64,000 nt of DNA from Ralstonia condita (GTDB taxonomy: Bacteria > Pseudomonadota > Gammaproteobacteria > Burkholderiales > Burkholderiaceae): assembly GCF_958405655.1 (NCBI RefSeq), contig NZ_CATYWO010000001.1, forward strand, positions 1,178,001 to 1,242,000, read 5' to 3'. Numbering within the stretch: the first letter of the stretch is position 1; the number at the start of each line of letters is the position of its first letter. Positions 37,131-46,720 of the stretch are shown here, one piece after another. Below the pieces are notes generated by a model. That model was given only the letters and a program-made list of their open reading frames with translations. It was not told the DNA's origin and did not search any database. The translations under genes were made by a program, and so were the position numbers.

Positions 37131-37649
37131 TCAGCGTTGGGTGGCAGCGAGCAGGTCGACGTAGGCCACGTCGAGCAGGTCGGATTCGGCAATGCCGAGG
37201 GCGTGCATCAGTTGGTGGGCGATCTTCACGCCGTCGTCTTCGGACTGCGTATCGTGCAGCACGACTTCGAGTTCGGCGAAATCGCCGAGGTCTTTCACTG
37301 CATCCACATGAATGCGCGTCTGGCCGGCGAGATACAGCTGGCGCACCTTGATGACACGGCCGGCCGTGCCGATGGCGGCGGCCAGCGTGTCGCGCAGGGC
37401 GTCTGGCGCGCTGGACGGAACGATGTGGTAGTCCGACACGCGCGGGCCGGCGCTGTTGGCGCGGAAGTAGTGGATCAGCTCGCCGCGCTCGGGCGAGAAC
37501 TGCCGCAGCTTCAGGCGCCCGTTCGCACAGGCGAAGAACGTGTCGTCCTGCTCGATGCGTTCGGGGCCGGAATCCGCGATGGCAGCCGCGCGCTCGATGA
37601 GTGCCGCCACATCGCGCACACGCGCCTTGATCTCGACGTTGCGCGCCAT
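37131..37649 (-). CDS. CYTH-domain protein (class IV adenylate cyclase-like)
   Basis: The 172-residue protein opens MARNVEIKARV, the E-x-K motif of the CYTH fold, and continues through a beta-rich tunnel with LKLRQF, ELIHYFRAN and FAELEVVL. CYTH proteins bind triphosphates and metal ions and include class IV adenylate cyclases, thiamine-triphosphatases and tripolyphosphatases; I cannot choose between these. It is 16 bases upstream of prmB on the same strand and 10 bases downstream of dapE. Confidence 0.85.
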   Translation of the reverse strand: MARNVEIKARVRDVAALIERAAAIADSGPERIEQDDTFFACANGRLKLRQFSPERGELIHYFRANSAGPRVSDYHIVPSSAPDALRDTLAAAIGTAGRVIKVRQLYLAGQTRIHVDAVKDLGDFAELEVVLHDTQSEDDGVKIAHQLMHALGIAESDLLDVAYVDLLAATQR

Positions 37650-37659
37650 CGGGGCAACC

Positions 37660-38820
37660 TCAGGCGATCAACGTTTCCAAGACGCGGCGATACACGTTTT
37701 TCAGCGGCTCGATAAACGCCACTTCGACGTGTTCGTCGATCTTGTGGATGCTCGCGTTCGGCGGGCCGAACTCGATCACCTGCGGGCAGATCTTGGCGAT
37801 GAAGCGGCCGTCCGACGTGCCGCCCGTGGTCGACAGTTCGGTCGTCACGCCGCACTCGGCCTGGATGGCGGAGGCCAGGGCTTCGGAGAGGTCGCCTCGC
37901 TCGGTCAGGAAGGGCTCGCCGCCCAGCGTCCAGTCGAGCGTGTAGTCGAGGCCGTGTGCATCCAGAATGCTGTGCACGCGCGCCTTCAGGCCGTCCGGTG
38001 TGCTTGCGGTCGAGAAGCGGAAGTTGAAGTCGATCGTGACGTGGCCGGGAATGATGTTCGTCGCGCCCGTGCCGCCGTGGATATTCGACATCTGCCACGT
38101 GGTCGGCGGGAAGTAGGCATTGCCGTCGTCCCACTTGGCGGCGGCCAGCTCAGCCAGCGCCGGGGCAGCCAGGTGGATCGGGTTCTTGGCCAGATGCGGG
38201 TAGGCGATGTGGCCCTGCACGCCATTCACCGTGAGCTTGCCCGACAAAGAACCGCGTCGCCCGTTCTTGACCATGTCGCCGAGGGTGGATACGGAGGTCG
38301 GCTCGCCGACCACGCAGTAGTCGAGGCGCTCGCCGCGCGCGCGCAGCAGGTCGCACACCTTGACGGTGCCGTCGTGCGCCGGGCCTTCCTCGTCGCTGGT
38401 GATCAAAAAGCCGATCGAGCCGGCGTGGTCCGGGTGCTTGGCGACGAATTCTTCTGATGCGACCACGAAGCCGGCGATGGACGTTTTCATGTCGGCCGCG
38501 CCGCGAGCGTAGAGCTTGCCGTCGCGGTGCGTGGGTTCGAACGGGTCGGAGTGCCATTGTTCGACGGGGCCGGTGGGCACCACATCGGTGTGGCCTGCGA
38601 AAACCAGCAGCTTGCCGTCGGTGCCGGCCCGGCCGCGCTTGACGGCCCACAGGTTGGTCACCCGAAAGTGGTCCGGGCCGCTGATCACGGTTTCGCATTC
38701 GAAGCCGGCGGCGGTCAGGCGTTCGATCAGCACGTCCTGGCAACCCTTGTCTTCGGGCGTGACGGAGCGGCGGCGGATCAGGTCTTCAGTGAGGGCAAGC
38801 GTGGGCTGCATGTTCGACAT
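37660..38820 (-). CDS. dapE: Succinyl-diaminopimelate desuccinylase
   Basis: This 386-residue M20 metallopeptidase hydrolyses N-succinyl-LL-diaminopimelate to succinate and LL-diaminopimelate, feeding lysine and cell-wall synthesis. Zinc-site motifs FAGHTDVVPTG, ARGAADMK and TSDEEGPAHDG are present, as is VTIDFNFRFSTAS. I chose the ATG at 38820 over an upstream GTG at 38832; an ATG at 38811 is also possible. dapC and dapD lie further upstream on this strand. Confidence 0.96.
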   Translation of the reverse strand: MSNMQPTLALTEDLIRRRSVTPEDKGCQDVLIERLTAAGFECETVISGPDHFRVTNLWAVKRGRAGTDGKLLVFAGHTDVVPTGPVEQWHSDPFEPTHRDGKLYARGAADMKTSIAGFVVASEEFVAKHPDHAGSIGFLITSDEEGPAHDGTVKVCDLLRARGERLDYCVVGEPTSVSTLGDMVKNGRRGSLSGKLTVNGVQGHIAYPHLAKNPIHLAAPALAELAAAKWDDGNAYFPPTTWQMSNIHGGTGATNIIPGHVTIDFNFRFSTASTPDGLKARVHSILDAHGLDYTLDWTLGGEPFLTERGDLSEALASAIQAECGVTTELSTTGGTSDGRFIAKICPQVIEFGPPNASIHKIDEHVEVAFIEPLKNVYRRVLETLIA

Positions 38821-38848
38821 GACGACAGTCACGGTGATGTTGTTGTGG

Positions 38849-39193
38849 TTAGAACAGGGCGGCGTACTGGTCGGCAGAAAAGCCTACGTTGACGCTCTTT
38901 TCGTGCACGAGCACTGGCCGCTTGATCAGCGACGGGTTGGCCTGCATCAGCGCGATGGCGCCGGCTTCGTCTTCCGCGCGGGCCTTGTCGGCGTCAGACA
39001 GCGCGCGCCACGTGGTGCCCTTGCGGTTGAGCAGCGTGGTGAGCGGCACATGCTTGAGCCAGCCGGCCAGCATATCGGCGCTCACGCCTTGCTTCTTGAA
39101 ATCGTGAAAGGTGTAGGCAATGCCGTTCGATTCGAGCCACGTGCGGGCTTTCTTCACGGTGTCGCAATTGGGGATGCCGTGCAGGGTCGTCAT
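38849..39193 (-). CDS. ArsC/Spx-fold protein (YffB-like)
   Basis: The 114-residue protein has a thioredoxin-like ArsC fold with IPNCDTVKKARTWL (Cys10) at the N-terminus and the C-terminal LIKRPVLVHEKSVNVGFSAD, typical of YffB/Spx relatives. It has a single Cys10 and lacks the resolving cysteines of true arsenate reductases, so arsenate reduction is unlikely. A glutathione-dependent thiol reductase role has been proposed for YffB-like proteins. It is 28 bases upstream of dapE, in the same direction. Confidence 0.87.
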   Translation of the reverse strand: MTTLHGIPNCDTVKKARTWLESNGIAYTFHDFKKQGVSADMLAGWLKHVPLTTLLNRKGTTWRALSDADKARAEDEAGAIALMQANPSLIKRPVLVHEKSVNVGFSADQYAALF

Positions 39194-39207
39194 GGTGGGA
39201 TTCGCAA

Positions 39208-39621
39208 TCAGTGTCGAGAGGCTTGCAGGGCAAACGAGAGGGCAACAACGGCCAAGGCAAAGCCGATGGACGCCAGCCACGTCATGCGCTTGAGGCGGCG
39301 CTCCAGCCGCGCGGCTTCGTCGCGCAACGCGTCGATGGTGATGGCGTGCTGTTCGGCCAGCAGCTTGACGGACTCGGCCTGCTGCAGGATCGCCGCTTCC
39401 AGCTCGGCAATCCGTGTATTCGGGTCGGGCGCGGCGCCCTCTCCGCGGGCAGGCTCGGTCCCGGTTTTCTTGCGGTTCTTGAACTTGTCGATGGTCTTGT
39501 TCGCTTGCTCCAGGATGGTGGGCAGCAGCGACAGGACAGTCCCGATGGTGTTTGGATCAAGACCCATGATGCGTTGGCGCAGCTTGCCGAAGCGGGTGCC
39601 GGTGGCATTGCGTTCGGACAT
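39208..39621 (-). CDS. Coiled-coil membrane protein of unknown function
   Basis: The 137-residue protein has a leading segment with NTIGTVLSLLPTILEQAN, a lysine/proline-rich linker, a heptad-rich coiled coil (about 70-112, IAELEAAILQQAESVKLL onward) and a C-terminal membrane helix (WLASIGFALAVVALSFAL). I do not recognise a family. A tail-anchored coiled-coil layout suggests scaffolding at the inner membrane. It sits in the dap cluster, 14 bases upstream of the YffB-like gene, but no functional link can be shown. Confidence 0.75.
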   Translation of the reverse strand: MSERNATGTRFGKLRQRIMGLDPNTIGTVLSLLPTILEQANKTIDKFKNRKKTGTEPARGEGAAPDPNTRIAELEAAILQQAESVKLLAEQHAITIDALRDEAARLERRLKRMTWLASIGFALAVVALSFALQASRH

Positions 39622-39681
39622 GGCTGGGCTTCAAGTGGTTGGCATGCCCGCAAGACTAGCAGGCATGCCTTGCGCCGATGC

Positions 39682-40509
39682 TTAATCGCCGCGCAGCAGC
39701 TCGTTCAGGCCAACCTTGGCGCGCGTCTTGGCGTCGACCTTCTTGACGATCACGGCGCAGTACAGGCTGTGCGTGCCGTCCTTCGACGGCAGGTTGCCCG
39801 CCACCACCACCGAACCCGCCGGGATGCGGCCGTAGCTGACTTCACCGGTTTCGCGGTCGTAGATCTTGGTCGACTGGCCCAGGTACACGCCCATCGAGAT
39901 TACCGAGTTCTCTTCAACGATGACGCCTTCCACCACTTCCGAGCGGGCACCGATGAAGCAGTTGTCTTCGATGATGACCGGGTTGGCCTGCAGCGGCTCG
40001 AGCACGCCGCCGATGCCCACGCCGCCCGACAAGTGAACGTTCTTGCCGATCTGTGCGCACGAACCGACGGTGGCCCACGTGTCGACCATCGTGCCTTCGT
40101 CAACGTAAGCGCCGATGTTCACGTACGACGGCATCAGCACGGCGTTCTTGGCGATGAACGAGCCACGGCGCGCCACAGCCGGCGGCACCACGCGGAAGCC
40201 ACCCGCGGCGAAGTCTTCGGCCGTGTAGTTGGCGAACTTGCTCGGCACCTTGTCGTAGAACTGCGTGAAGCCACCGGCAGCCATCGGCGCGTTGTCTTCC
40301 AGGCGGAACGACAGCAGCACGGCCTTCTTGATCCACTGATTGACGATCCACTCGCCGTCCTTCTTCTCGGCCACGCGCAGCGCGCCACGGTCGAGCTGGC
40401 CGATCACGTTGGCGACGGCTTCACGGACATCGGCCGGAGCGGCCTTGGGCGACAGGTTGGCGCGGTCTTCCCACGCTTGATCGATCAGGGATTGCAGTTG
40501 TTGCGTCAT
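39682..40509 (-). CDS. dapD: Tetrahydrodipicolinate N-succinyltransferase
   Basis: The 275-residue acyltransferase has a left-handed beta-helix of hexapeptide repeats in its C-terminal half (around VNIGAYVDEGTMVDTWATVG and onward), and the segment EVVEGVIVEENSVISMGVYLG. It succinylates tetrahydrodipicolinate in the lysine/diaminopimelate pathway, just before the DapC transaminase step. Its gene lies between dapC (46 bases upstream) and the hypothetical coiled-coil gene, in one direction. Confidence 0.96.
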   Translation of the reverse strand: MTQQLQSLIDQAWEDRANLSPKAAPADVREAVANVIGQLDRGALRVAEKKDGEWIVNQWIKKAVLLSFRLEDNAPMAAGGFTQFYDKVPSKFANYTAEDFAAGGFRVVPPAVARRGSFIAKNAVLMPSYVNIGAYVDEGTMVDTWATVGSCAQIGKNVHLSGGVGIGGVLEPLQANPVIIEDNCFIGARSEVVEGVIVEENSVISMGVYLGQSTKIYDRETGEVSYGRIPAGSVVVAGNLPSKDGTHSLYCAVIVKKVDAKTRAKVGLNELLRGD

Positions 40510-40554
40510 GGTCTTGTTGGCTCTCGGAGAGGAAACAGAAGAGAAAATTACGGA

Positions 40555-41754
40555 TCAGCGTTGCTGGCAGAATTCGACAATCCGGCGCGCGCCTTCCAGG
40601 CATTCGTCCACGCCGGCCACCAGCGCGATGCGCACGTAGTCCTGGCCCGGATTCGTGCCGTGCGCCTCGCGCGCGAGGTAGCTGCCTGGCAGCACGGCGA
40701 CGTTTTTAGCGGCCAGCAGCTGGCGTGCGAATTCAGTGTCCGACAGGCCCGTGCGTTTGACGTTGGCCCACAGGTAGAAGGCTGCGTCGGGTAGGGCCAC
40801 GTCCAGCACCTGGGCCAGCATCGGCGTGACCTGCTGGAACTTCTTGACGTACTGCGCGCGGTTGTCGCGCACGTGGGCCTCGTCGTTCCACGCAGCGATG
40901 CTAGCGGATTGCACCGACGGGCTCATCGCGCTGCCGTGATACGTGCGATACAGCAGATAGGCCTTGAGCAGCTTGGCGTCGCCGGCCACGAAACCGGAGC
41001 GCATGCCCGGCACGTTGGAGCGCTTGGACAGGCTCGAGAACATCACCAGGCGGTCAAAACCGCGGCCCAGCTTGTGCGCGGCTTGCAGCGCGCCCAGCGG
41101 CGGGTTGGCCTCGTCGAAATAGATCTCGGAATAGCACTCGTCCGAGGCGATGATGAAGCCATATTCGTCCGACAGCGCGAAGAGCTGTTTCCAGTCTTCG
41201 AGCGTGAGCACGGCGCCGGTCGGGTTGCCCGGGCTGCATACAAAGACGAGCTGCACGTTGCGCCATTCTTCGGGCGTAATCGCGGCGAAATCGGGCGCGT
41301 AGTTGCGCGCCGGGTCGCTGTTGGCGAATAGCGGCGTGGCGCCGGCCAGCAGCGCCGAGCCTTCGTAGATCTGGTAGAACGGGTTCGGGCACAGCACGCG
41401 GGCGCCGGGCTTGCTGCCGTCGATCACGGTCTGCGCGAACGAGAACAGTGCCTCCCGCGAGCCGTTGACCGGGATGACCTCGGTGGCCGGATCGACCTTC
41501 GGCAAGCCGTAGCGGCGCTCCAGCCATGCGGCGATGCACTGTCGCAGTGCATCGGAGCCGAGCGTCGTGGGATAATTCGCCAGCCCGCCGAGCGCCGCCG
41601 TCAACGCGTCTTTCACCAGGGCCGGCGTCGGATGCTTGGGCTCGCCGATGCCGAAGCTGACCGGCGTATGCGCAGGGCTGGGCGTCACGTCCTTGACGAG
41701 CGCTTTCAGTTTCTCGAACGGATACGGCTGCAGGGCAGACAGGCGCGGATTCAC
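40555..41754 (-). CDS. dapC: Succinyldiaminopimelate transaminase
   Basis: The 399-residue PLP aminotransferase (class I fold) has the PLP lysine in MFSSLSKRSNVPGMR and the GFVAGDA and CSPGNPTGAV segments. It converts N-succinyl-2-amino-6-ketopimelate to succinyl-diaminopimelate. I chose the GTG at 41754, giving NPRLSALQPYPFEKL, the standard family start; the open frame upstream to 41901 has no similarity. The following gene, dapD, is the preceding pathway step, so the cluster is a lysine biosynthesis operon. Confidence 0.94.
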   Translation of the reverse strand: MNPRLSALQPYPFEKLKALVKDVTPSPAHTPVSFGIGEPKHPTPALVKDALTAALGGLANYPTTLGSDALRQCIAAWLERRYGLPKVDPATEVIPVNGSREALFSFAQTVIDGSKPGARVLCPNPFYQIYEGSALLAGATPLFANSDPARNYAPDFAAITPEEWRNVQLVFVCSPGNPTGAVLTLEDWKQLFALSDEYGFIIASDECYSEIYFDEANPPLGALQAAHKLGRGFDRLVMFSSLSKRSNVPGMRSGFVAGDAKLLKAYLLYRTYHGSAMSPSVQSASIAAWNDEAHVRDNRAQYVKKFQQVTPMLAQVLDVALPDAAFYLWANVKRTGLSDTEFARQLLAAKNVAVLPGSYLAREAHGTNPGQDYVRIALVAGVDECLEGARRIVEFCQQR

Positions 41755-41862
41755 GGTGTTGGGCGGCGGTGTTGGGCTGGTCTGGGCTAAGCAGGGGCGC
41801 TTGCCGGGAAGCCCGAAATTATACGGCCAACGTGTGCTGGCCGCCCCAAGACAATGCTGGAT

Positions 41863-41885
41863 GCGGCGGTTCTCCGCCGCTTTTT
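41863..41885 (+). terminator. Terminator-like hairpin just before the DMT transporter start
   Basis: GCGGCGG (41863-41869) pairs with CCGCCGC (41874-41880) across the loop TTCT, followed by five T residues. It ends ten bases before the ATG of the transporter, so it could be a terminator, an attenuator, or a block to translation. No convergent upstream gene needs it, because dapC reads away. Confidence 0.6.
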
Positions 41886-41894
41886 GTTGGTCAC

Positions 41895-42815
41895 ATGACA
41901 TCGATTGCTTCCTCGGCGGATACCGCCACCCACCACGAGCCGCAATGGGCGGCCGCGATGTTCATCCTGCTGGGCGCCTCGGTCTGGGGCATTGCCTGGT
42001 ATCCGTATCGATTATTGGCCGCCTGGGGCTTGGGCGGCATGCTGGCCTCGTCGCTGACGGGTGCCGCCGCCGCTGTACTGGCTGCCGTGGCGCTCCGCCG
42101 TCACTTCGCAACGTTTCAGTGGTCATGGGTGATCCCGGCGCTCGGGCTGGCCGCAGGGGTGACCAACGCCGGCTTTGTCTGGGGCACGGTACACGGCACG
42201 GTGATGCGTGTGCTGCTGCTGTTCTACCTGACCCCGGTGTGGACGGCGCTGCTGGCGCGCATGTGGCTGCATGAGCGGCTGGGGTGGCGCGGCGGCATGC
42301 TGCTGACGCTCGCGCTGGCGGGCGCGGTGATGATGCTGTGGTCGGGCGAGGCGGGCACACCGTGGCCAGGGTCATCGGCGGAATGGGCTGGGCTGATCGC
42401 CGGTCTGGCCTTTGCCTGCAATAACGTGCTGTCGCGCTTGGCGGGGCAGCGCCATCCGACCATGCGGCCGGAGATGCGTACCGTGGTTGTGTTCACCGGT
42501 TGCGCGCTGGTCGGGTTTCCTGCGGCGCTGCTGTTTGATGGTGTGCACTCGGCACCTGACGCACTTGCACAGGGCGGTACCTGGCTCCTGTTGATTGCCA
42601 TGGCCGGCGTACTCGTGGGTGGCAATGCGCTGGTGCAGCGCGGTCTGCAGCGCCTGCACGCCAACCGCGCCGCGCTGCTGATGTTGTTCGAGATCGTGGT
42701 GGCGGCCGTGTCGTCGGCGCTGCTCACCGCGGAGCGCATGTCGATGCGCGAGATGGCGGGCGGCGCGTGCATCATTCTGGCGGGTGCGCTGTCGGCGCTG
42801 TCGCCGCGCAAATAG
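41895..42815 (+). CDS. EamA-family (DMT) transporter
   Basis: The 306-residue protein has ten predicted membrane helices in two homologous halves, typical of EamA/RhaT drug-and-metabolite transporters, including the segment LLLFYLTPVWTALLARMWLHERL and, in the second half, LLMLFEIVVAAVSSALLTAERM. The substrate is unknown; family members export amino acids, nucleosides or other metabolites. The start at 41895 gives the standard cytosolic N-terminus. A terminator-like hairpin lies directly before it. Confidence 0.9.
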   Translation: MTSIASSADTATHHEPQWAAAMFILLGASVWGIAWYPYRLLAAWGLGGMLASSLTGAAAAVLAAVALRRHFATFQWSWVIPALGLAAGVTNAGFVWGTVHGTVMRVLLLFYLTPVWTALLARMWLHERLGWRGGMLLTLALAGAVMMLWSGEAGTPWPGSSAEWAGLIAGLAFACNNVLSRLAGQRHPTMRPEMRTVVVFTGCALVGFPAALLFDGVHSAPDALAQGGTWLLLIAMAGVLVGGNALVQRGLQRLHANRAALLMLFEIVVAAVSSALLTAERMSMREMAGGACIILAGALSALSPRK

Positions 42816-43204
42816 CCCGCGGCGGTTCTGCCAACCGACCGAAGCGATGGCGCTGTTGCCTCCCATCCCGTTCGGAGTCCTGGTGCGATGCACAAGACGC
42901 TCGCCGGAATGGCTTGCGCCCCGTGAACACGCGCGAGCCCGGCGGCCGGATTGACATCATTTGTCACCCAGGTGAAACCCCTGACAAATCCGCAGCAATC
43001 CGGCGTAAGGTCGGGCCAATTTCGTTCATTTCTGTAGCGATTTGATTGGCGGGAGCCCAGGGGGCGGGTGGTATGATGGCGCCATCCGCGCCCCTGGCGG
43101 GCGCCTTGCCATCACGCGCCACACCGTGCGTGAGTCATGGACAGGGTGCAAGCCTCGGGCGCTCGCTTCGTTACTCTCACTGATCCCTTCGAGACGAACT
43201 CAAC
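42816..43204 (+). promoter_or_regulatory. smc upstream region
   Basis: This gap of 389 bases has no gene. A TATGAT box lies at 43072-43077 without a clear -35. It overlaps a perfect 12-bp palindrome GATGGCGCCATC at 43075-43086, and a short stem (GCGCCC at 43088-43093 with GGGCGC at 43099-43104) follows. The message may begin here. These are weak, unverified signals. Confidence 0.35.
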
Positions 43205-46200
43205 GTGCGCCTCTCCTCGATCAAGCTCGCAGGCTTCAAGTCTTTCGTCGATCCGACCAATTTCCACGTTCCGGGCCAGCTCGTCGGCATCGTCGGCCCG
43301 AACGGCTGCGGTAAATCCAACATCATCGACGCCGTGCGCTGGGTGCTCGGTGAATCACGCGCGGCCGAACTGCGCGGCGAATCGATGCAGGACGTGATTT
43401 TCAACGGCTCCACGCAACGCAAGCCCGCCGGTCGCGCCAGCGTCGAACTCGTGTTCGACAACGCCGAAGGCCGTGCCGCCGGCCAGTGGAGCCAATACGC
43501 CGAGGTGGCGGTCAAGCGCGTGCTGAGCCGCGACGGTACCTCGTCGTACTTCATCAACAACCAGGCGGTGCGTCGCCGCGACATCCAGGACATCTTCCTC
43601 GGCACGGGCCTCGGACCGCGCGCCTACGCCATCATCGGGCAGGGGATGATCTCGCGCATCATCGAGGCCAAGCCCGATGACATGCGCATCTTCCTGGAAG
43701 AGGCCGCGGGCGTTTCCAAGTACAAGGAACGCCGCCGCGAAACCGAAAACCGCCTTTCCGACACGCGCGAAAACCTCACCCGCGTGGAAGACATCCTGCG
43801 CGAACTCGGCACCAACCTCGAAAAACTCGAGGGGCAGGCCGAAGTCGCGCAGCGGTTCCAGACGCTGCAGGCCGAAGGCGAAGAGAAGCAGCATCTGCTG
43901 TGGCTGCTGCGCAAGCGCGAAGCGCAGGCCGAGCAGGAACGCCACCAGCGCATGATCCTGCAGGCGCAGGTGGACCTGGAAGCGCAGACCGCGCAGCTTC
44001 GCCACATCGAGGCGGAGCTGGAAACGATGCGTGCCGCCCACTACGCGTCGTCCGATGCCATGCACGCCGCGCAGGGCGCCCTGTACGAAGCCAACGCCGA
44101 GGTCAGCCGCCTGGAAGCCGAGATCCGCTACGTGGTGGAATCGCGCAATCGCATCCAGCAGCAGATTGCGACGCTGACCGCACAGCAGGATCAATGGCGC
44201 ACCCAGGGTGAGCAGGCCCAGGCGGATCTCGCTGCGGCGGAAGAAGAACTGGCGATGGCGGAGGAACGCGCCGCGCAGGCCGCCGAGGAAGTCGCCCGCA
44301 AGTCGGACGAACTGCCTGCCCTGGAAGCGCAGTGGCGCGATGCACAGACCACGCTGAACGAGCAACGCGCCGCCATCCTCCAGTCGGAACAGGCGCTCAA
44401 GCTCGAAGCCGCGCATCAGCGCAATGCGGATCAAGCCCTGCAGCAACTTGAGCAGCGCCGCGAGCGCCTGTCGCAGGAAGCCAGCGGCCTCGACAAGCCG
44501 GACGACGTGCAGCTCGAAACGCTGCGCGCCGAACTCGCCGAGCAGGAAGAAGTGCTGACCGAAGCGCAGGCCGCACTTGAAGACGCCGAGACGCAACTTC
44601 CGCTGCTCGACGACGCACGTCGCGCTGCGCAGGATCGCGTGCAATCCGAAGCGTCCACCATTGCCAGCCTCGAGGCTCGCCTGGCCGCGCTCAGGCAGCT
44701 GCAGGAAAACGTACAGACCGACGGCAAGGTGCAGCCGTGGCTTGCCAGGCATGAACTGGGCGAGTTGCCGCGTTTCTGGAAGAAGCTGCAGATCGAGCAG
44801 GGCTGGGAGCCGGCGCTGGAAGCCGTGCTGCGCGAGAAGCTTTCAGCGCTGGAGGTTTCGAACCTCGACTGGATCAAGGCGTTCGCGGCCGATGCACCGC
44901 CCGCCAAGCTGGCGTTCTATGCGCCGCCCGCGGCGGCGCGCCCGGTTGACGCGCCGGCGGGGCTGCGTCCGCTGATGTCGCTGGTGCAGGTGACCGAGCC
45001 AGGCATTCGCGCCGTGCTGCAGGACTGGTTGGCCGACGTGTACATCGCCGACGACATGCAGGCGGCGCTCACCGCGCGCCAGACGTTGCCCGAGGGCGGT
45101 ACGTTTGTCGTCAAGGCCGGGCACCTGGTAGGCCGTTCGTCGGTGCAGTTGTACGCGCCCGATTCCGAGCAGGCCGGCATGCTGGCCCGCGCGCAGGAGA
45201 TCGAGAACCTGCAGAAGCAGGTGCGCGCCCAGACGCTGCTGTCGGACGAAGCCAAGAGCGCAGCCGTGCGTGCGGATGCGGCCTACGCGCAGGCCAGCCA
45301 GGCGCTCCTGCATGTGCGAGCCCGCGCCGATCAGGCCACGCGGCGTGTGCACGTATTGCAGATGGACGTGCTCAAGCTTTCGCAGGCGATGGAGCGCTAC
45401 AACGCACGCAGTGGCCAGATCGACAGCGAGCTGGAAGAGATCCGCGCGCAGATCGAGGAACAACGTGCCATCCGGGCCGAGTCGGAAGCGACCTTCGAGC
45501 AGCACGATGCGGCGCTCGCCGACATGCAGGCGCGCTTTGAAGACAACCAGCAGGCTTTCGAAGCCCTGGAAGCCCGCCTGGGAGACGCTCGCAACGCGTT
45601 GCGTGACCTCGAGCGCGGCGCGCAGGAAGCGCACTTTGCCGAGCGCAACCTGAACAACCGCATCGCCGAGCTCAAGCGCAACATTCAGGTGGCCACCGAC
45701 CAGGCCCAGCAGATCGTGCTGACGCTGGAGAACGCGCGCGCTGAGCTGGAAACCATCAACGAGCAGACCGCGCACACCGGCCTGCAGGAAGCGCTCGAAC
45801 GTCGTGCCGAGAAGGAAGAGAAGCTCGGCATGGCGCGCATGGAGCTCGACGCGTTGTCCGCGCAGCTGCGCCAGTTCGACGAGCAACGGTTGACGGCCGA
45901 ACGGGGGCAGCAGCCGCTGCGCGATCGCATCACCGAACTGCAGTTGAAGGAGCAGGCCGCACGCCTGAATCAGGAGCAGTTCACCGAGCAGCTCACCACG
46001 GCCAACGTGGACGAAGCCGCGCTGGCGGAACGCCTGAGTGCAGACCTCAAGCCTTCGTATCTGCAGGGCGAAGTCACGCGGATCAACAACGCGATCAATG
46101 CACTGGGCCCGGTCAACATGGCCGCACTCGACGAGCTGGCGGCAGCGCGCGAGCGCAAGGGCTTCCTCGATGCGCAGTCGGCGGACTTGACTGACGCCAT

Positions 46201-46720
46201 CAACACGCTCGAAGACGCTATCCGCAAGATCGACCAGGAAACGCGCGCTCTGCTGCAAGGCACGTTTGACCAGGTCAACCATCACTTCGGTGAGCTGTTC
46301 CCGACGCTGTTCGGCGGCGGCCAGGCCAAGCTGATCATGACGGGCGAAGAGATTCTCGACGCGGGCGTGCAGGTGATGGCGCAGCCGCCGGGCAAGAAGA
46401 ACTCGACCATCCACCTGCTGTCGGGCGGCGAAAAAGCGCTGACCGCGATTGCGCTGGTGTTTGCGATGTTCCAGCTGAACCCGGCCCCGTTCTGCTTGCT
46501 CGACGAGGTGGACGCGCCGCTGGACGACGCCAACACCGAGCGCTACGCCAACATGGTCAAGCGCATGTCCGACAAGACCCAATTCGTTTTTATTTCTCAT
46601 AACAAGATTGCGATGGAAATGGCGCAACAGCTCATTGGTGTGACCATGCAGGAACAGGGTGTGTCCCGGATCGTGGCGGTGGACATGGATGCCGCGCTGA
46701 CCATGGCGGAGGCCGCGTAA
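43205..46720 (+). CDS. smc: Chromosome partition protein SMC
   Basis: The 1171-residue protein organises and segregates the chromosome. The N-terminal ATPase half has Walker A GPNGCGKSN, long coiled coils flank a hinge (about residues 520-660), and the C-terminal half has signature LSGGEKALTA and Walker B FCLLDEVDAPLDDAN. The start is a GTG at 43205, giving MRLSSIKLAGFKSFVDP, the family N-terminus. zipA begins one base after its stop. Confidence 0.97.
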   Translation: MRLSSIKLAGFKSFVDPTNFHVPGQLVGIVGPNGCGKSNIIDAVRWVLGESRAAELRGESMQDVIFNGSTQRKPAGRASVELVFDNAEGRAAGQWSQYAEVAVKRVLSRDGTSSYFINNQAVRRRDIQDIFLGTGLGPRAYAIIGQGMISRIIEAKPDDMRIFLEEAAGVSKYKERRRETENRLSDTRENLTRVEDILRELGTNLEKLEGQAEVAQRFQTLQAEGEEKQHLLWLLRKREAQAEQERHQRMILQAQVDLEAQTAQLRHIEAELETMRAAHYASSDAMHAAQGALYEANAEVSRLEAEIRYVVESRNRIQQQIATLTAQQDQWRTQGEQAQADLAAAEEELAMAEERAAQAAEEVARKSDELPALEAQWRDAQTTLNEQRAAILQSEQALKLEAAHQRNADQALQQLEQRRERLSQEASGLDKPDDVQLETLRAELAEQEEVLTEAQAALEDAETQLPLLDDARRAAQDRVQSEASTIASLEARLAALRQLQENVQTDGKVQPWLARHELGELPRFWKKLQIEQGWEPALEAVLREKLSALEVSNLDWIKAFAADAPPAKLAFYAPPAAARPVDAPAGLRPLMSLVQVTEPGIRAVLQDWLADVYIADDMQAALTARQTLPEGGTFVVKAGHLVGRSSVQLYAPDSEQAGMLARAQEIENLQKQVRAQTLLSDEAKSAAVRADAAYAQASQALLHVRARADQATRRVHVLQMDVLKLSQAMERYNARSGQIDSELEEIRAQIEEQRAIRAESEATFEQHDAALADMQARFEDNQQAFEALEARLGDARNALRDLERGAQEAHFAERNLNNRIAELKRNIQVATDQAQQIVLTLENARAELETINEQTAHTGLQEALERRAEKEEKLGMARMELDALSAQLRQFDEQRLTAERGQQPLRDRITELQLKEQAARLNQEQFTEQLTTANVDEAALAERLSADLKPSYLQGEVTRINNAINALGPVNMAALDELAAARERKGFLDAQSADLTDAINTLEDAIRKIDQETRALLQGTFDQVNHHFGELFPTLFGGGQAKLIMTGEEILDAGVQVMAQPPGKKNSTIHLLSGGEKALTAIALVFAMFQLNPAPFCLLDEVDAPLDDANTERYANMVKRMSDKTQFVFISHNKIAMEMAQQLIGVTMQEQGVSRIVAVDMDAALTMAEAA

